From Janthinobacterium sp. 1_2014MBL_MicDiv (lineage in GTDB: Bacteria; Pseudomonadota; Gammaproteobacteria; Burkholderiales; Burkholderiaceae_D), in NCBI RefSeq assembly GCF_001865675.1, contig NZ_CP011319.1:1116001-1180000 (forward strand): DNA of 64,000 nucleotides. Direction: 5' to 3'. How positions within the stretch are numbered: position 1 is the first letter of the stretch; each line of letters starts with the position of its first letter. This document shows positions 26,294 through 35,850 of this stretch, in pieces. The notes under the pieces were generated by a model. The model was not told where the DNA came from. It saw nothing but the letters and a program-made list of their open reading frames with translations, and searched no databases. The translations under genes were made by a program, and so were the position numbers.

Positions 26294-27604
26294 CTACAGG
26301 GTCTTGATCAGCACCTGCGACTTGCGCTGCCAGTTATACATATGCTGGCGGTCCTTCGGTAAATCGTCGACGGTGGCCGGCACGAAGCCGCGTTTCTTGA
26401 ACCAGTGCGAGGTGCGCGTGGTCAAGACGAACAGCTTGTTCAGGCCGGCGGCGCGCGCGCGGTTTTCCATGTGTTTCAGGATGCGTTCGCCATCGCCCTG
26501 GGCTTGCACTTCCGGATTGACCGTCAGGCACGCCATTTCCGCCATCTTTTGCGCGGGGAACGGGTACAGGGCGGCGCAGCCGAAGATGACGCCGTCATGC
26601 TCGATGACGGAGAAATAATCGATTTCGCGTTCGATCAGCTCGCGACCCCGCTTGACTAAAGTGCCGTCCGCTTCCAGCGGTTCGATCAGTTTAATGATGC
26701 CGCCCACGTCTTCGATAGTGGCCTGGCGCAGGCTTTCCAGGTTTTCATGGCTGATCATGGTGCCCACGCCATCATGGGTAAACAATTCCAGCAGGGCCGA
26801 GCCATCCATCGAGAAGGGCACGATGTGCGAGCGTTCGACGCCGTTATGGCATGCCTTGACGCAATGTTTTAGGTAAAACGCGGTGGCGTCCGGCAAGAAG
26901 CCTGCCATCAGCACGGCTTCGGCCTGGTGCGACGACAGTTCGCGGATTTCCACGCCCGTGGCGTCTTCCATCATCGGCGTTTCCGTGATGAAAATCAGCT
27001 TGTCCGCGTGCAGGGCGATGGCGGCGCTGCAGGCCACGTCTTCCATGGTCAGGTTGAACGCTTCGCCCGTCGGCGAGAAGCCCAGCGGCGACAGCAGCAC
27101 CAGGCCGTCCGAACCGAGGATGGAATGGATGGTTTCGGCGTCGACCTTGCGCGTGATGCCCGTCAGTTCCAGGTCCACGCCATCGATCACGCCCAATGGG
27201 CGCGCCGTGATGAAGTTGCCGGAAATGATACGGATGGCCGCATGCGACATCGGCGTGTTCGGCAAGCCCTGGCTGAAGGCGGCTTCGATATCGAGGCGCA
27301 GCTCGCCGGCCGCTTCCTTCGCGCATTCCAATGCAGCAATGTCCGTGATGCGCACGCCATTGTGGAAGCGGCCTTCGACGTTACGCAGGGCCAGCTGCTC
27401 GGCTACCTGCGGTCGCGAGCCGTAGACGACGGTGACGTTGATGTCCAGCGCATGCAGCAGGGACAGATCATGGGCCAGCACCTGCAGCGCCCCGGCGCTG
27501 ACGAGTTCACCGGGGAAGGCGACCACGAAGGTCTTGCCGCGAAAGGCGTGGATGTAGGGCGCGACTGAGCGCAGCCATTGGACGAATTGGGTAGGGTTTT
27601 CCAT
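26294..27604 (-). CDS. argA: Amino-acid (N-acetylglutamate) N-acetyltransferase
   Basis: ArgA makes N-acetylglutamate from acetyl-CoA and glutamate, the first step of arginine synthesis. An amino-acid-kinase domain (about 20-280, GKTFVVAFPGELV ... TRKVDAETIHSIL) is joined to a C-terminal GNAT domain (about 290-430, with AEMACLTVNPEVQAQGDGERIL). 436 residues from the ATG at 27604 (MENPTQF); ATG 27613 and 27661 are alternatives, but the latter would touch hrpA on the other strand. Divergent from hrpA with a very short shared upstream region. Confidence 0.95.
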   Translation of the reverse strand: MENPTQFVQWLRSVAPYIHAFRGKTFVVAFPGELVSAGALQVLAHDLSLLHALDINVTVVYGSRPQVAEQLALRNVEGRFHNGVRITDIAALECAKEAAGELRLDIEAAFSQGLPNTPMSHAAIRIISGNFITARPLGVIDGVDLELTGITRKVDAETIHSILGSDGLVLLSPLGFSPTGEAFNLTMEDVACSAAIALHADKLIFITETPMMEDATGVEIRELSSHQAEAVLMAGFLPDATAFYLKHCVKACHNGVERSHIVPFSMDGSALLELFTHDGVGTMISHENLESLRQATIEDVGGIIKLIEPLEADGTLVKRGRELIEREIDYFSVIEHDGVIFGCAALYPFPAQKMAEMACLTVNPEVQAQGDGERILKHMENRARAAGLNKLFVLTTRTSHWFKKRGFVPATVDDLPKDRQHMYNWQRKSQVLIKTL

Positions 27605-27660
27605 TAAGCGCATTATAATTCGCTGCGCGATGTGCGCGCTTAAAATACCTGTAAAAAACA

Positions 27661-30600
27661 ATGTCTTCAGCCAGCAATAAGTCTTCCCCTCCTTCCCCTG
27701 TTGCGAATGTGTCTATTCCTGCGCCCGTTTCCGGGGCCGGCGACACCGCCACGGCGCCAGCGGCTGCCCCCGCGCAGCCGCGCGATGGCGGCCGCCAGCG
27801 CCCGCCCGTGAGCCAGCAAAGACCACAATCGCCGCGCGCGGAGCAGCAGAAACAGCAGCAGCGGCAGCAACAGCAGCAGCAGCGCGCCGGAGAGGGCAAG
27901 CCCCAGCCTGCGCGCCCGCCACGCGAGGGACAGGCGCCGCGCAATACGCCGGCCGGCCGCGAGCATCATGAAAACCGCGACAGCCGCGACACGGCCCGCG
28001 CCGCGCGCGAGGCCGAGAAGGCGTTCCGCAATCCGCTGCCGCCGATCACCTATCCGGAAGACTTGCCCGTCTCGGGCCGCCGCGCCGAAATCGCCAAGGC
28101 CCTGACGGAAAACCAGGTGATCATCGTCTCGGGCGAGACGGGGTCCGGCAAGACGACGCAGCTGCCGAAGATTTGCCTGGAACTGGGGCGTGGCCAGAAG
28201 GGCTTGATCGGCCACACGCAGCCACGGCGTATCGCCGCCTCGTCGACGGCCAAGCGCATCGCGCAGGAACTCGGCACGCCGCTGGGCGAAACCGTGGGTT
28301 TCAAGGTGCGCTTCGCCGACACGCTGACCAAGGGCGCATCCGTCAAGCTGATGACGGACGGTATCTTGCTGGCCGAGACGCAGACCGACCCGTTGTTGAA
28401 AAATTACGACACCATCATCATCGATGAAGCGCATGAGCGCAGCCTGAACATCGATTTCCTGCTTGGCTATCTGAAGCAGCTGCTGCCGCGCCGGCCCGAC
28501 CTGAAGATCATCATCACCTCGGCCACCATCGACGCCGAGCGTTTCGCGCGGCATTTCGGCACGCCGGAGAAACCCGCGCCCGTGATCGAAGTGTCGGGCC
28601 GCCTGTACCAGGTGGAAGTGCGCTACCGCCCCGTGGAGCGCGAGCAGGTGGCCATGCCGGGCGCCAACGCGAACGCCGACAAGCCAGGGCAGAGGACCGC
28701 CGCCGCGCGCGAAAAGCGCGACCTGATGGATGCCGTCGTCGATGGCGTGGAAGAACTGTGCCGCATCGGTTCGGGCGACGTGCTGGTGTTCTTGCCGGGC
28801 GAGCGCGAAATCCGCGACTGCGCCGAAGCGCTGCGCAAGCACCATCCGCCGCATGTGGAAATTTTACCGCTGTTCGCCCGCCTGTCGGCCGAGGAGCAGG
28901 AGCGCGTGTTCAAGACCAGCAATGCGCGCCGCATCGTGCTGGCCACCAACGTGGCGGAAACGTCGCTGACCGTGCCCGGCATCCGCTATGTGGTCGACGC
29001 GGGCCTGGCGCGCGTGAAGCGTTACAGCTACCGCAACAAGGTCGAGCAGCTGCAGGTCGAGCCGATCGCGCAGTCCGCCGCCAACCAGCGCGCTGGCCGC
29101 TGCGGCCGCGTGGCCGACGGCGTCTGCATCCGCCTGTACGAAGAACAGGATTATCTGCTGCGGCCGAAATTCACGGAGCCGGAAATCCTGCGCTCCTCGC
29201 TGGCCGCCGTCATCCTGCGCATGAAGTCGCTGCACCTGACGGACGTGGAAACCTTCCCCTTCATCGAGCCGCCGCTGGCGCGCGCGATCGCCGACGGCTA
29301 TCAATTGCTGCAGGAACTGGGCGCCGTCGACGAGGTCAACAAGCTCACGCCGCTGGGCAACAAGCTGGCCAAGCTGCCGCTGGACCCGCGCGTGGGCCGC
29401 ATGATCCTCGCCGCGCTCGATAACGCGTGTTTGACGGAAGTGCTGATCGTCGCTTCGGCCCTGTCCGTGCAAGACCCGCGCGACCGCCCGATGGAGCATC
29501 AGCAGGCGGCCGACGAGGCGCACAAGAAGTTTGCCGATGAAAAGTCGGAATTCCTCAGCTACCTGAAAATCTGGCGCTGGTTCGAGTCCGCCATCGAGCA
29601 CAAGAAAACCAACCGCCAGTTGCAGGACAACTGCCGCACGAATTTCCTGTCGCAGATGCGCTTGCGCGAATGGCGCGACGTGCATTCGCAGTTGTTGACC
29701 ATCGTCAAGGAGCAGGGCTGGCGCCTGAACGAAGCGCCGGCCACCTATGATAATCTGCACATGGCCTTGCTGACCGGCTTGCTGGGCAATATCGGCTTCA
29801 AGGGCGAGGACGAGCCGGGCGCCGGCTATCTGGGCGCGCGCGGCATCAAGTTCCATATCTGGCCCGGTTCCTCGCTGCTGAAAAAGCCGGGCAAGTGGAT
29901 CATGGCGGCCGAGCTGGTCGACACGACGCGTTTGTACGCGCGCTGCGTGGCGCAGATCCAGCCCGAATGGCTGGAAAAAGTGGGCGAGCACCTGCTGAAG
30001 AAATCGTGGGGCGAACCGCGCTGGGAAAAACGCTCGGCGCAGGTGACGGCGTCCGAACGGGCGACCCTGTATGGCCTGGTGGTGTACAGCCAGCGCCGCA
30101 TCAATTACGGCAATTTCAACTTGCCGGAAGCGCGCGAAATCTTCATCCGCGACGCCCTCGTCGGCGGCGACTTCGACACGCGCGCGCCGTTCTTTGCGCA
30201 CAACCACAAGCTGATCAAGGACATTGAAAACCTCGAACACAAATCGCGCCGCCTCGACGTGCTGGTCGACGATGAATTGATCGCCGCCTTCTACGACAAG
30301 CTGCTGCCGGCCGACGTGTGCAATGGCGCCGGTTTCGAGAAGTGGCACAAGGATGCCACGCGCGAGAATCCGAAGCTGCTGTACCTGAACCGTGACGAGC
30401 TGATGCGTCACGAAGCGGCCGGCGTGACGACGGATCTGTTCCCGAAAACCATGTCCGTGACGGGCCTGGAGATGGGTCTCACGTACCACTTCGAGCCGGG
30501 CAGCGTGCGCGATGGCGTCACCTTGAGCGTGCCGTTGTATGCGTTGAACCAGTTGCCGCGCGAGCGTTGCGAATGGCTGGTGCCCGGCATGCTGAAGGAA

Positions 30601-31959
30601 AAAGTGCACCTGCTGTTGAAATCGCTGCCGCAAAAGCTGCGCCGCCACTGCGTGCCGCTGCCCGATTACGCGGCCAGGTTCTGCGAGCGCGTGCACGCGG
30701 CGGGCGTGTTTGGCCGGGGCGACCTGATCGACGCCATCATCGCCGACATCCGCACGCAGATCACGATCAACGTGCTGACGACGGACTTCAAGCCGGAAAC
30801 CCTGCCTGCCCATCACTTCATGAATTTCAAGGTGATCGACGAGCATGGCCGCCAGCTGGACATGGGCCGCAACCTGGCCACCTTGCAGGCGGAATTCGGC
30901 GGCCAGGCGCGCCAGAGTTTCCAGAAGCTGGCGGAGGTGTCTGGCGTATCGGGCGCGGGTACGCCTGCTGTCCGCGTGGCGGGCGCGCAAGTGGCGTCGC
31001 GGCTGCAGGCGCAGGCGCAGGGCGCCACTGCCGTGGCGGGCAAGGGCGGGACACCCGCCAAGGGCGCTGCCGCGGCAGTGCCGGCATCCGCGAATGCCAC
31101 CGTGTCGCAGCACATGGGCTTGACGGGCTGGACCTTTGGCGAATTGCCGGAACTGCTGGAAATCGTGCAGGGCAAGCTGACCCTGATCGGCTTCCCGGCC
31201 CTGGTCGACAAGGGTACGCATTGCGACCTCGAAGTGTTCGACGATCCCACCGTGGCCGCGCGCACGCACAAGGTTGGCTTGCGCCGCCTGTTCGCGCTGC
31301 AGATGAAGGAGCAGATCAAGTACGTCGAGAAAAGCATCCCCGGCTTGCAGCAGATGGGCATGCAATTCATGGCCCTCGGTTCGCAAGAGGAGCTGCGCGA
31401 GCAAATCATCAACAAGGCGCTCGATATTGCGTGTTTGCAAGATCCGCTGCCGCTGGACGCCGCCTCGTTTGCCAAGCGCCAGGCGGAGGGCAAGTCGCGC
31501 CTGGTGTTGCTGGTTAATGAAATTGCCCGCCTGCTGTCGCAAGTGCTGACGGAATTCCACGGTTTGCCGAAACGCCTGCAAAACATTCCCGCCGCGGCCG
31601 CCACCGATATCCAGGCGCAGCTGCAGGGCCTCGTGCATAAGCGCTTCCTGACGGAAAACGAGTACACGCAACTGGCGCATTTCCCCCGCTATTTGAAGGC
31701 GATCAATGTGCGTCTGGAAAAATTGCGTGCTGACCCCGCGCGCGACACCAAGTTGATGGCCGAGTGGCAATCGGCGGCCGCGCCGTATTTGCGCCAGGCC
31801 AAGGATCGCCAGGCTGGCAAGAACACGGACCCGAAACTCGTCGATTTCCGCTGGATGCTGGAAGAGCTGCGCGTATCCCTGTTTGCGCAGGAATTGCGCA
31901 CGCCGATGCCCGTGTCTGCCAAGCGTCTGCAAAAGGTATGGGAATCGATGCAGCGCTAG
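27661..31959 (+). CDS. hrpA: ATP-dependent RNA helicase HrpA
   Basis: HrpA is a DEAH-box 3'-5' RNA helicase that rescues stalled ribosomes and processes mRNA. 1432 residues. N-terminal 1-125 is a Pro/Gln-rich low-complexity extension with a long Gln tract (about 62-74), not part of the core. The core has Walker A GETGSGKT (158-165), DEAH (255-258), SATIDAERF, NVAETSLTVPG and QRAGRCGR, followed by the HA2, OB-fold and DUF3418 regions. The C-terminal 1050-1110 is an Ala/Gly-rich linker. It is close to E. coli HrpA in length. Divergent from argA. Confidence 0.97.
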   Translation: MSSASNKSSPPSPVANVSIPAPVSGAGDTATAPAAAPAQPRDGGRQRPPVSQQRPQSPRAEQQKQQQRQQQQQQRAGEGKPQPARPPREGQAPRNTPAGREHHENRDSRDTARAAREAEKAFRNPLPPITYPEDLPVSGRRAEIAKALTENQVIIVSGETGSGKTTQLPKICLELGRGQKGLIGHTQPRRIAASSTAKRIAQELGTPLGETVGFKVRFADTLTKGASVKLMTDGILLAETQTDPLLKNYDTIIIDEAHERSLNIDFLLGYLKQLLPRRPDLKIIITSATIDAERFARHFGTPEKPAPVIEVSGRLYQVEVRYRPVEREQVAMPGANANADKPGQRTAAAREKRDLMDAVVDGVEELCRIGSGDVLVFLPGEREIRDCAEALRKHHPPHVEILPLFARLSAEEQERVFKTSNARRIVLATNVAETSLTVPGIRYVVDAGLARVKRYSYRNKVEQLQVEPIAQSAANQRAGRCGRVADGVCIRLYEEQDYLLRPKFTEPEILRSSLAAVILRMKSLHLTDVETFPFIEPPLARAIADGYQLLQELGAVDEVNKLTPLGNKLAKLPLDPRVGRMILAALDNACLTEVLIVASALSVQDPRDRPMEHQQAADEAHKKFADEKSEFLSYLKIWRWFESAIEHKKTNRQLQDNCRTNFLSQMRLREWRDVHSQLLTIVKEQGWRLNEAPATYDNLHMALLTGLLGNIGFKGEDEPGAGYLGARGIKFHIWPGSSLLKKPGKWIMAAELVDTTRLYARCVAQIQPEWLEKVGEHLLKKSWGEPRWEKRSAQVTASERATLYGLVVYSQRRINYGNFNLPEAREIFIRDALVGGDFDTRAPFFAHNHKLIKDIENLEHKSRRLDVLVDDELIAAFYDKLLPADVCNGAGFEKWHKDATRENPKLLYLNRDELMRHEAAGVTTDLFPKTMSVTGLEMGLTYHFEPGSVRDGVTLSVPLYALNQLPRERCEWLVPGMLKEKVHLLLKSLPQKLRRHCVPLPDYAARFCERVHAAGVFGRGDLIDAIIADIRTQITINVLTTDFKPETLPAHHFMNFKVIDEHGRQLDMGRNLATLQAEFGGQARQSFQKLAEVSGVSGAGTPAVRVAGAQVASRLQAQAQGATAVAGKGGTPAKGAAAAVPASANATVSQHMGLTGWTFGELPELLEIVQGKLTLIGFPALVDKGTHCDLEVFDDPTVAARTHKVGLRRLFALQMKEQIKYVEKSIPGLQQMGMQFMALGSQEELREQIINKALDIACLQDPLPLDAASFAKRQAEGKSRLVLLVNEIARLLSQVLTEFHGLPKRLQNIPAAAATDIQAQLQGLVHKRFLTENEYTQLAHFPRYLKAINVRLEKLRADPARDTKLMAEWQSAAAPYLRQAKDRQAGKNTDPKLVDFRWMLEELRVSLFAQELRTPMPVSAKRLQKVWESMQR

Positions 31960-31997
31960 GTCGGATGAGCGCGTCCAAAGGGCGCGCGTAATCCGAC
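31960..31997. repeat. Intergenic inverted repeat (GTCGGAT type), copy 1
   Basis: GTCGGAT ... ATCCGAC with GC-rich inner arms GCGCG / CGCGC, starting one base after the hrpA stop. It is the common GTCGGATTACGC...GCGTAATCCGAC repetitive element seen between genes in many Proteobacteria. It could also end the hrpA transcript. Confidence 0.65.
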
Positions 31998-32067
31998 AAC
32001 ATCGTTGGCGCGAGCGGTGGATGATGTCGTGGGCCGGCGGTGGGGTGTCGGTGGCATCACAGGTGGT

Positions 32068-32099
32068 GTCGGATTACGCGGCTGCGCCGCTAATCAGAC
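32068..32099. repeat. Intergenic inverted repeat (GTCGGAT type), copy 2
   Basis: GTCGGATTACGCGGCTGCGCCGCTAATCAGAC, shown here in two parts: GTCGGATTACGCGG and CGCCGCTAATCAGAC. The right arm differs by one base (CAGAC for CCGAC) from a perfect match. Same element as the copy at 31960, about 70 bases downstream and followed by short GTACGCCGAC repeats. Confidence 0.6.
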
Positions 32100-32144
32100 C
32101 TACGCCGACGTACGCCGACCGACACGTCCCCGGGGCCTGCCTGA

Positions 32145-32732
32145 TCAATTGCGCTTGTCCAGCCCATCATCATCGCCGAGCGAGGAGCGGGCAGCCAGGT
32201 CGCTTTGGCTGCTGCCCGTGCCGGCGCGGCTGCCGCTCATCGAGGTGCCGGACAGGCTGCCTTCGCTGTCCGATTGCAGGCTGGCGCCACCGCGCAGGTC
32301 GCTGCCGGACTGCATGCGCCCGCCCACCATGCTGCCGTAGCGCGTGCCGCTGCCATAGAACGCTTCCATCTGCTGGTTCCACGCGTCGCTGCCCATGTCC
32401 GGCCAGTTGTTCTTGTCGAAGCCGGGCGCGTCTTTCAGCTGGCCTTTTTCCACGTTCAGCAGGAAGCGCTTGTTGACGGGGTCGAGCGTCAGGCGCTCCC
32501 AGGGCACGGCAAACAGCTTGTCGCCCATGCCCAGGATGCCGCCGAAGGACAGCACGGCATAGGCGATCTGGCCCGTGCGCATGTCGAGCATGATTTCCTT
32601 GATGTCGCCCAGTTCTTCATCGCTGTGATTGTAGACATCGTCGCCAATCAGGGTGTCGGCACCCATCAAGGCTGGCCCGGGGCCGTCGTGGTTGCGGTAC
32701 ATGCCCAAGATGTCTCGGTCCAGATAGCTCAT
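32145..32732 (-). CDS. PRC-barrel domain protein
   Basis: A 195-residue soluble protein. The N-terminal 1-110 matches a PRC barrel (ADTLIGDDVYNHSDEELGDI and GGILGMGDKLFAVPW), a fold used for stress- and envelope-associated proteins. The C-terminal third is Ser/Gly-rich and looks disordered. Start at 32732 has GAGA 6 bases upstream; the longer frame from 32825 reads intergenic DNA. Function unknown; such proteins often are general-stress induced. Confidence 0.85.
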   Translation of the reverse strand: MSYLDRDILGMYRNHDGPGPALMGADTLIGDDVYNHSDEELGDIKEIMLDMRTGQIAYAVLSFGGILGMGDKLFAVPWERLTLDPVNKRFLLNVEKGQLKDAPGFDKNNWPDMGSDAWNQQMEAFYGSGTRYGSMVGGRMQSGSDLRGGASLQSDSEGSLSGTSMSGSRAGTGSSQSDLAARSSLGDDDGLDKRN

Positions 32733-32899
32733 GGTGTTCTCTCCTGTGTGAAGTGCTGATCGAACACCCAGATTAAGCATACGGCCAAGGTCGCGCTTGA
32801 TCTGCCTCAATGGTGTCCGGGGCACTTTTATATGCGGGCAAACGTACGGTGCCGTAAGCCAATTGCGGTACTCTATGTGCTCAACGGAGGAGAGCGCGC

Positions 32900-32977
32900 A
32901 TGCTGATTACGCAACGAGGCAGTTCGACGACCCGGCGCCATGCTCCACAGCGACAGACGGATTTCTTGCCATGGTGA
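32900..32977 (+). CDS. 25-codon leader ORF overlapping the depolymerase start
   Basis: ATG at 32900 is preceded by GGAGGAG, the best ribosome binding site in this gap, and the frame ends TGA at 32975. The stop overlaps the depolymerase ATG (32971) in ATGGTGA, so ribosomes ending here could reinitiate there; the depolymerase ATG itself has no clear SD. The peptide is basic and has no motif. Below 60 codons. Confidence 0.45.
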   Translation: MLITQRGSSTTRRHAPQRQTDFLPW

Positions 32978-34200
32978 AGCCCGCAACCAAGTGGTTGCGC
33001 GGCTTGCTGCGCGTCGGCAAGGCGCAGCAGCGCACGGCGACCAAGCTGGCGCAGGTGCTGTTCGGCCCCGTGCCCGCCAAGCCCAAGCCCCGTGGCAAGG
33101 TCAGGGTCAAGGCCGTGAGCAAGAGCATCGTCAGGACCGCGGGCAAGACCGTGGCCAAGCCCGCCAAGCCTGCCGGCGACGCGCTGGCGCGTTCCGCCGC
33201 ACCGGCGCTGGCGCCCTTCGCCACGCCGCTGTCGCCGCCGCGCGCGCGCAAGCGGCCCGCGCCTGCGCCGGGCAAGTGGCTGGCCGCCCACTATGCGCCG
33301 TTGCCGGAGCTGGGACAGTTGCCGGGCCGGCGCCTGAGCTATTTCCTGTACTTGCCGGACAAGCCGCCGAACGCGGTCATGAGCAGGCGTGGCCGGCCGC
33401 TGCTGGTGATGCTGCATGGCTGCGAGCAGAGCGCCACGCAGTTTGCCGAGGGCACGCGCATGAACCGCCTGGCCGAGCGCAAGGGCTATGCCGTGCTGTA
33501 TCCGCAGCAGTCCATGCGCTCGCATGCGCGGCGCTGCTGGAAGTGGTACGACAGGCTGACGCAGGAGGGCGGCGGCGATGCGCGCCTGATCGTCGGCGCC
33601 ATCGAGCAGGTGGCGGCGCGCCATGCGATCGACCGCGCGCGCATCTATATCTGCGGCATTTCCGCCGGCGCCGGCATGGCGCATATCGTGGCCCTGAATC
33701 ACCCGCAGCTGTTTGCCGCACTGGGCCTGCATTCGGGGCCCGTGTTCGGCGCCGGACATAACCTGATCGGCGCGCTGAACGTGATGCAGCATGGCGCCGC
33801 CGCCCGCATGGACGCGGCCATCGACGAGCTGCTGGCGCGCCAGCCCGCGTTTCCCCGCCTGCCCACCCTGCTGCTGCAAGGGCTGTCAGACAAGGTGGTG
33901 CGCCCCGTGAACCAGGCGCAGCTGGTGCGCCAGAGCCTGCGCGTGAACCGCATGCCGGCCGACACGCTGGTGACGGCGCAGCGCCTGCCGGCGGGGGCGG
34001 CGGGCAGCCGCAACCCGGCCCATGCATATGCGCTGCATGATTATCAGGTGGGCAAGGATGTGCTGCTGCGCGTGGCGCAGATCGAGCACCTCGAGCACGC
34101 CTGGAGCGGCGGCGACGCCAGCCTGCCGTTCAACGACAAGGCCAGGCCCGACGCCAGCAAGATGCTGCTGGACTTCTTCGCGCGCCACCGCCGCGCCTGA
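32971..34200 (+). CDS. Polyhydroxybutyrate-depolymerase-type esterase
   Basis: A 409-residue alpha/beta hydrolase of the PHB depolymerase/LpqC group. Residues 1-100 are a Lys/Ala/Pro-rich low-complexity N-terminus. The catalytic part has PLLVMLHGCEQSATQFAEGT, the lipase-box serine S231 in ICGISAGAGMAH, and a late HAWSGG with the catalytic histidine. No signal peptide was seen, so an intracellular PHB depolymerase is more likely than a secreted one. The ATG at 32971 is used because the longer frame has different composition; see the leader ORF. Confidence 0.83.
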   Translation: MVKPATKWLRGLLRVGKAQQRTATKLAQVLFGPVPAKPKPRGKVRVKAVSKSIVRTAGKTVAKPAKPAGDALARSAAPALAPFATPLSPPRARKRPAPAPGKWLAAHYAPLPELGQLPGRRLSYFLYLPDKPPNAVMSRRGRPLLVMLHGCEQSATQFAEGTRMNRLAERKGYAVLYPQQSMRSHARRCWKWYDRLTQEGGGDARLIVGAIEQVAARHAIDRARIYICGISAGAGMAHIVALNHPQLFAALGLHSGPVFGAGHNLIGALNVMQHGAAARMDAAIDELLARQPAFPRLPTLLLQGLSDKVVRPVNQAQLVRQSLRVNRMPADTLVTAQRLPAGAAGSRNPAHAYALHDYQVGKDVLLRVAQIEHLEHAWSGGDASLPFNDKARPDASKMLLDFFARHRRA

Positions 34201-34391
34201 GTTGCCGATAGGTTGCCGATAAGGTGCCGGACTGCGCCGTGCTGCGGCGCGGCCGTCACTGGTACACCTGCTTTCTCCGGCCTGGCGTGGCGCCGGGCTT
34301 GCCGCCGCGCGGCCGCGCAAGCGCGCCGGCAGGCCGCCTGCACGCTTTTTCCTCCATCGCATCGCATATGGCCGTGCCGTGATTTTCACGC

Positions 34392-34467
34392 AAGTGGTAT
34401 TGTTGCGGTATTTAAAAATAACAAAAATAGCAGTAAAAAACACTAAGTGGTATACAATTGGTACACG
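34392..34467. promoter_or_regulatory. Two direct AAGTGGTAT repeats upstream of the MFS gene
   Basis: In the 352-base gap after the depolymerase, an AT-rich patch holds AAGTGGTAT at 34392-34400 and at 34445-34453; the second continues TGGTATACAATTGGTACA, an imperfect palindrome around CAATTG and a good sigma-70 -10 context. The nearest gene is the MFS (ATG 34553). Nothing else of note was seen in this gap. A GntR-like or similar operator is inferred, not shown. Confidence 0.4.
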
Positions 34468-34552
34468 TTATCAGTGTTGGGCCCGGCTTGCCGCGCCACT
34501 CCCTGGAGAGAGGGAAGCGCCGCCGGCAGCCGCCTACGTTACGGAAGTCGCC

Positions 34553-35767
34553 ATGTATATCAAGTCCAGACAGCTGCTATGGTTTTTTGCGTTTTTCCTC
34601 GTATTTGAGCTCAATATCTATTTGTCGAATGACATGATCATGCCGGCGATGCTGGTCATCGTCGACGAGTTCCAGGCGGATCAAAAGTTCATTCCCCTGT
34701 CCTTGAGCCTGTATCTGCTCGGCGGCAGTTCCCTGCAGATTTTCCTCGGGCCGCTGGCCGACTATATCGGCAAGCGCAAACTGGTGTTGACGGGCAATAC
34801 GCTGTTCTTGCTGGCTACCTTGACGGTGCCGTTTGCCACCTCGATCGAGCAATTTCTCGCCGTGCGCTTCGTGCAGGGCATGGGCTGCTGCTTCATCTTT
34901 GTCGGTTACGCCATGATCCATGAGCTGTTCGATGACATGGCGGCCGTCAAACTCAGCAGTATTCTGTCCAGCACCACCATCCTCGCGCCCCTGGCAGGGC
35001 CCATCCTCGGCAGCGCCATCCTCAGCCAGCTGGACTGGCGCTATGTGTTTTTCCTCTCCGGCCTGCTGGCGCTGCTGTCCCTGCTGGGCTTGTTCAAGTG
35101 CATGCCGCAGATGGCCGTGACGCGGCCGCGGCTCGATGCCGGCGCCATCGTGCGCAGCTATGCGCGCATCTTCGGCAACGGGCGCTTCATGTTCGGCATG
35201 TTTACGGCAGGGCTGGCCACCGTGCCCCTGACGGCCTGGATCGGCTTTTCGCCCATCTTCGTGCTGCAGGAGATGGGCGCGTCCTACGCCACCTATATCG
35301 CGCTGCAATGCGCGATCCTGTCGGGCTTTGTCCTCAGCAGCATCGCCATCCAGCGCCTGCGGCAAGACTTTCCCCTCGTCTCCCTGCTGCGCATGGGCGG
35401 ACTGGTCGCCGCGGCCGGCATGCTGGGCGCCGGCGCGGGCCGCCATCACGTCGATGTGTTTGCGGCCTGCATGTTTGTCTATTCCATCGGTTTCGGCCTG
35501 TTCAACGGCGCCCTGATCCGCAGCGCGATTACGGCCAGCAAGGAATCGCTGACCCTGACGACGGCCGCCATGAGCCTGCTGTACTGCGTCTATTTGTCCG
35601 CCTGGCTGCAGCTGTACAACGTGCTGTGCCAGCGCTTCGGCTATGCGCTGGAAACGTATGCGCTGCTGAATCTTCCCGTCATTCTGATCATCGTGGCTTG
35701 CCTGCTGATATTTACGCGGGGCATGGCGGGGCGCCGGGGAAGCGAGGTGCTGCTGCCCCAGCGTTGA
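34553..35767 (+). CDS. MFS efflux transporter (Bcr/MdfA-like)
   Basis: A 404-residue inner-membrane transporter with about 12 helices, probably a proton-coupled drug/metabolite exporter. MFS signature A appears as GPLADYIGKRKLV (about 65-80). The N-terminus SNDMIMPAMLVIVDEF is of the MdfA/Bcr group. The ATG at 34553 has GGAAG upstream; the frame from 34379 has untypical composition. It is followed 80 bases later by the glycosyltransferase-GNAT gene on the same strand, possibly as an export or immunity partner. Confidence 0.85.
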   Translation: MYIKSRQLLWFFAFFLVFELNIYLSNDMIMPAMLVIVDEFQADQKFIPLSLSLYLLGGSSLQIFLGPLADYIGKRKLVLTGNTLFLLATLTVPFATSIEQFLAVRFVQGMGCCFIFVGYAMIHELFDDMAAVKLSSILSSTTILAPLAGPILGSAILSQLDWRYVFFLSGLLALLSLLGLFKCMPQMAVTRPRLDAGAIVRSYARIFGNGRFMFGMFTAGLATVPLTAWIGFSPIFVLQEMGASYATYIALQCAILSGFVLSSIAIQRLRQDFPLVSLLRMGGLVAAAGMLGAGAGRHHVDVFAACMFVYSIGFGLFNGALIRSAITASKESLTLTTAAMSLLYCVYLSAWLQLYNVLCQRFGYALETYALLNLPVILIIVACLLIFTRGMAGRRGSEVLLPQR

Positions 35768-35850
35768 TGGCGCAACGATGCGCGTGTTGTTGACCTTGTT
35801 TTACCTCATACGAAGTTTACCTACACTCTCCTGTGGAAGATGGTGCGTTC

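Noticed and set aside
27850..27885. CAG-rich tract in hrpA as a phase-variation site
   Set aside because: Triplet-based and in frame; length changes would only change the number of Gln residues.
28864..31932. 1022-codon ORF on the minus strand opposite hrpA
   Set aside because: Shadow of hrpA in a GC-rich genome; composition rich in Arg, Gln, His and Ala, no motif.
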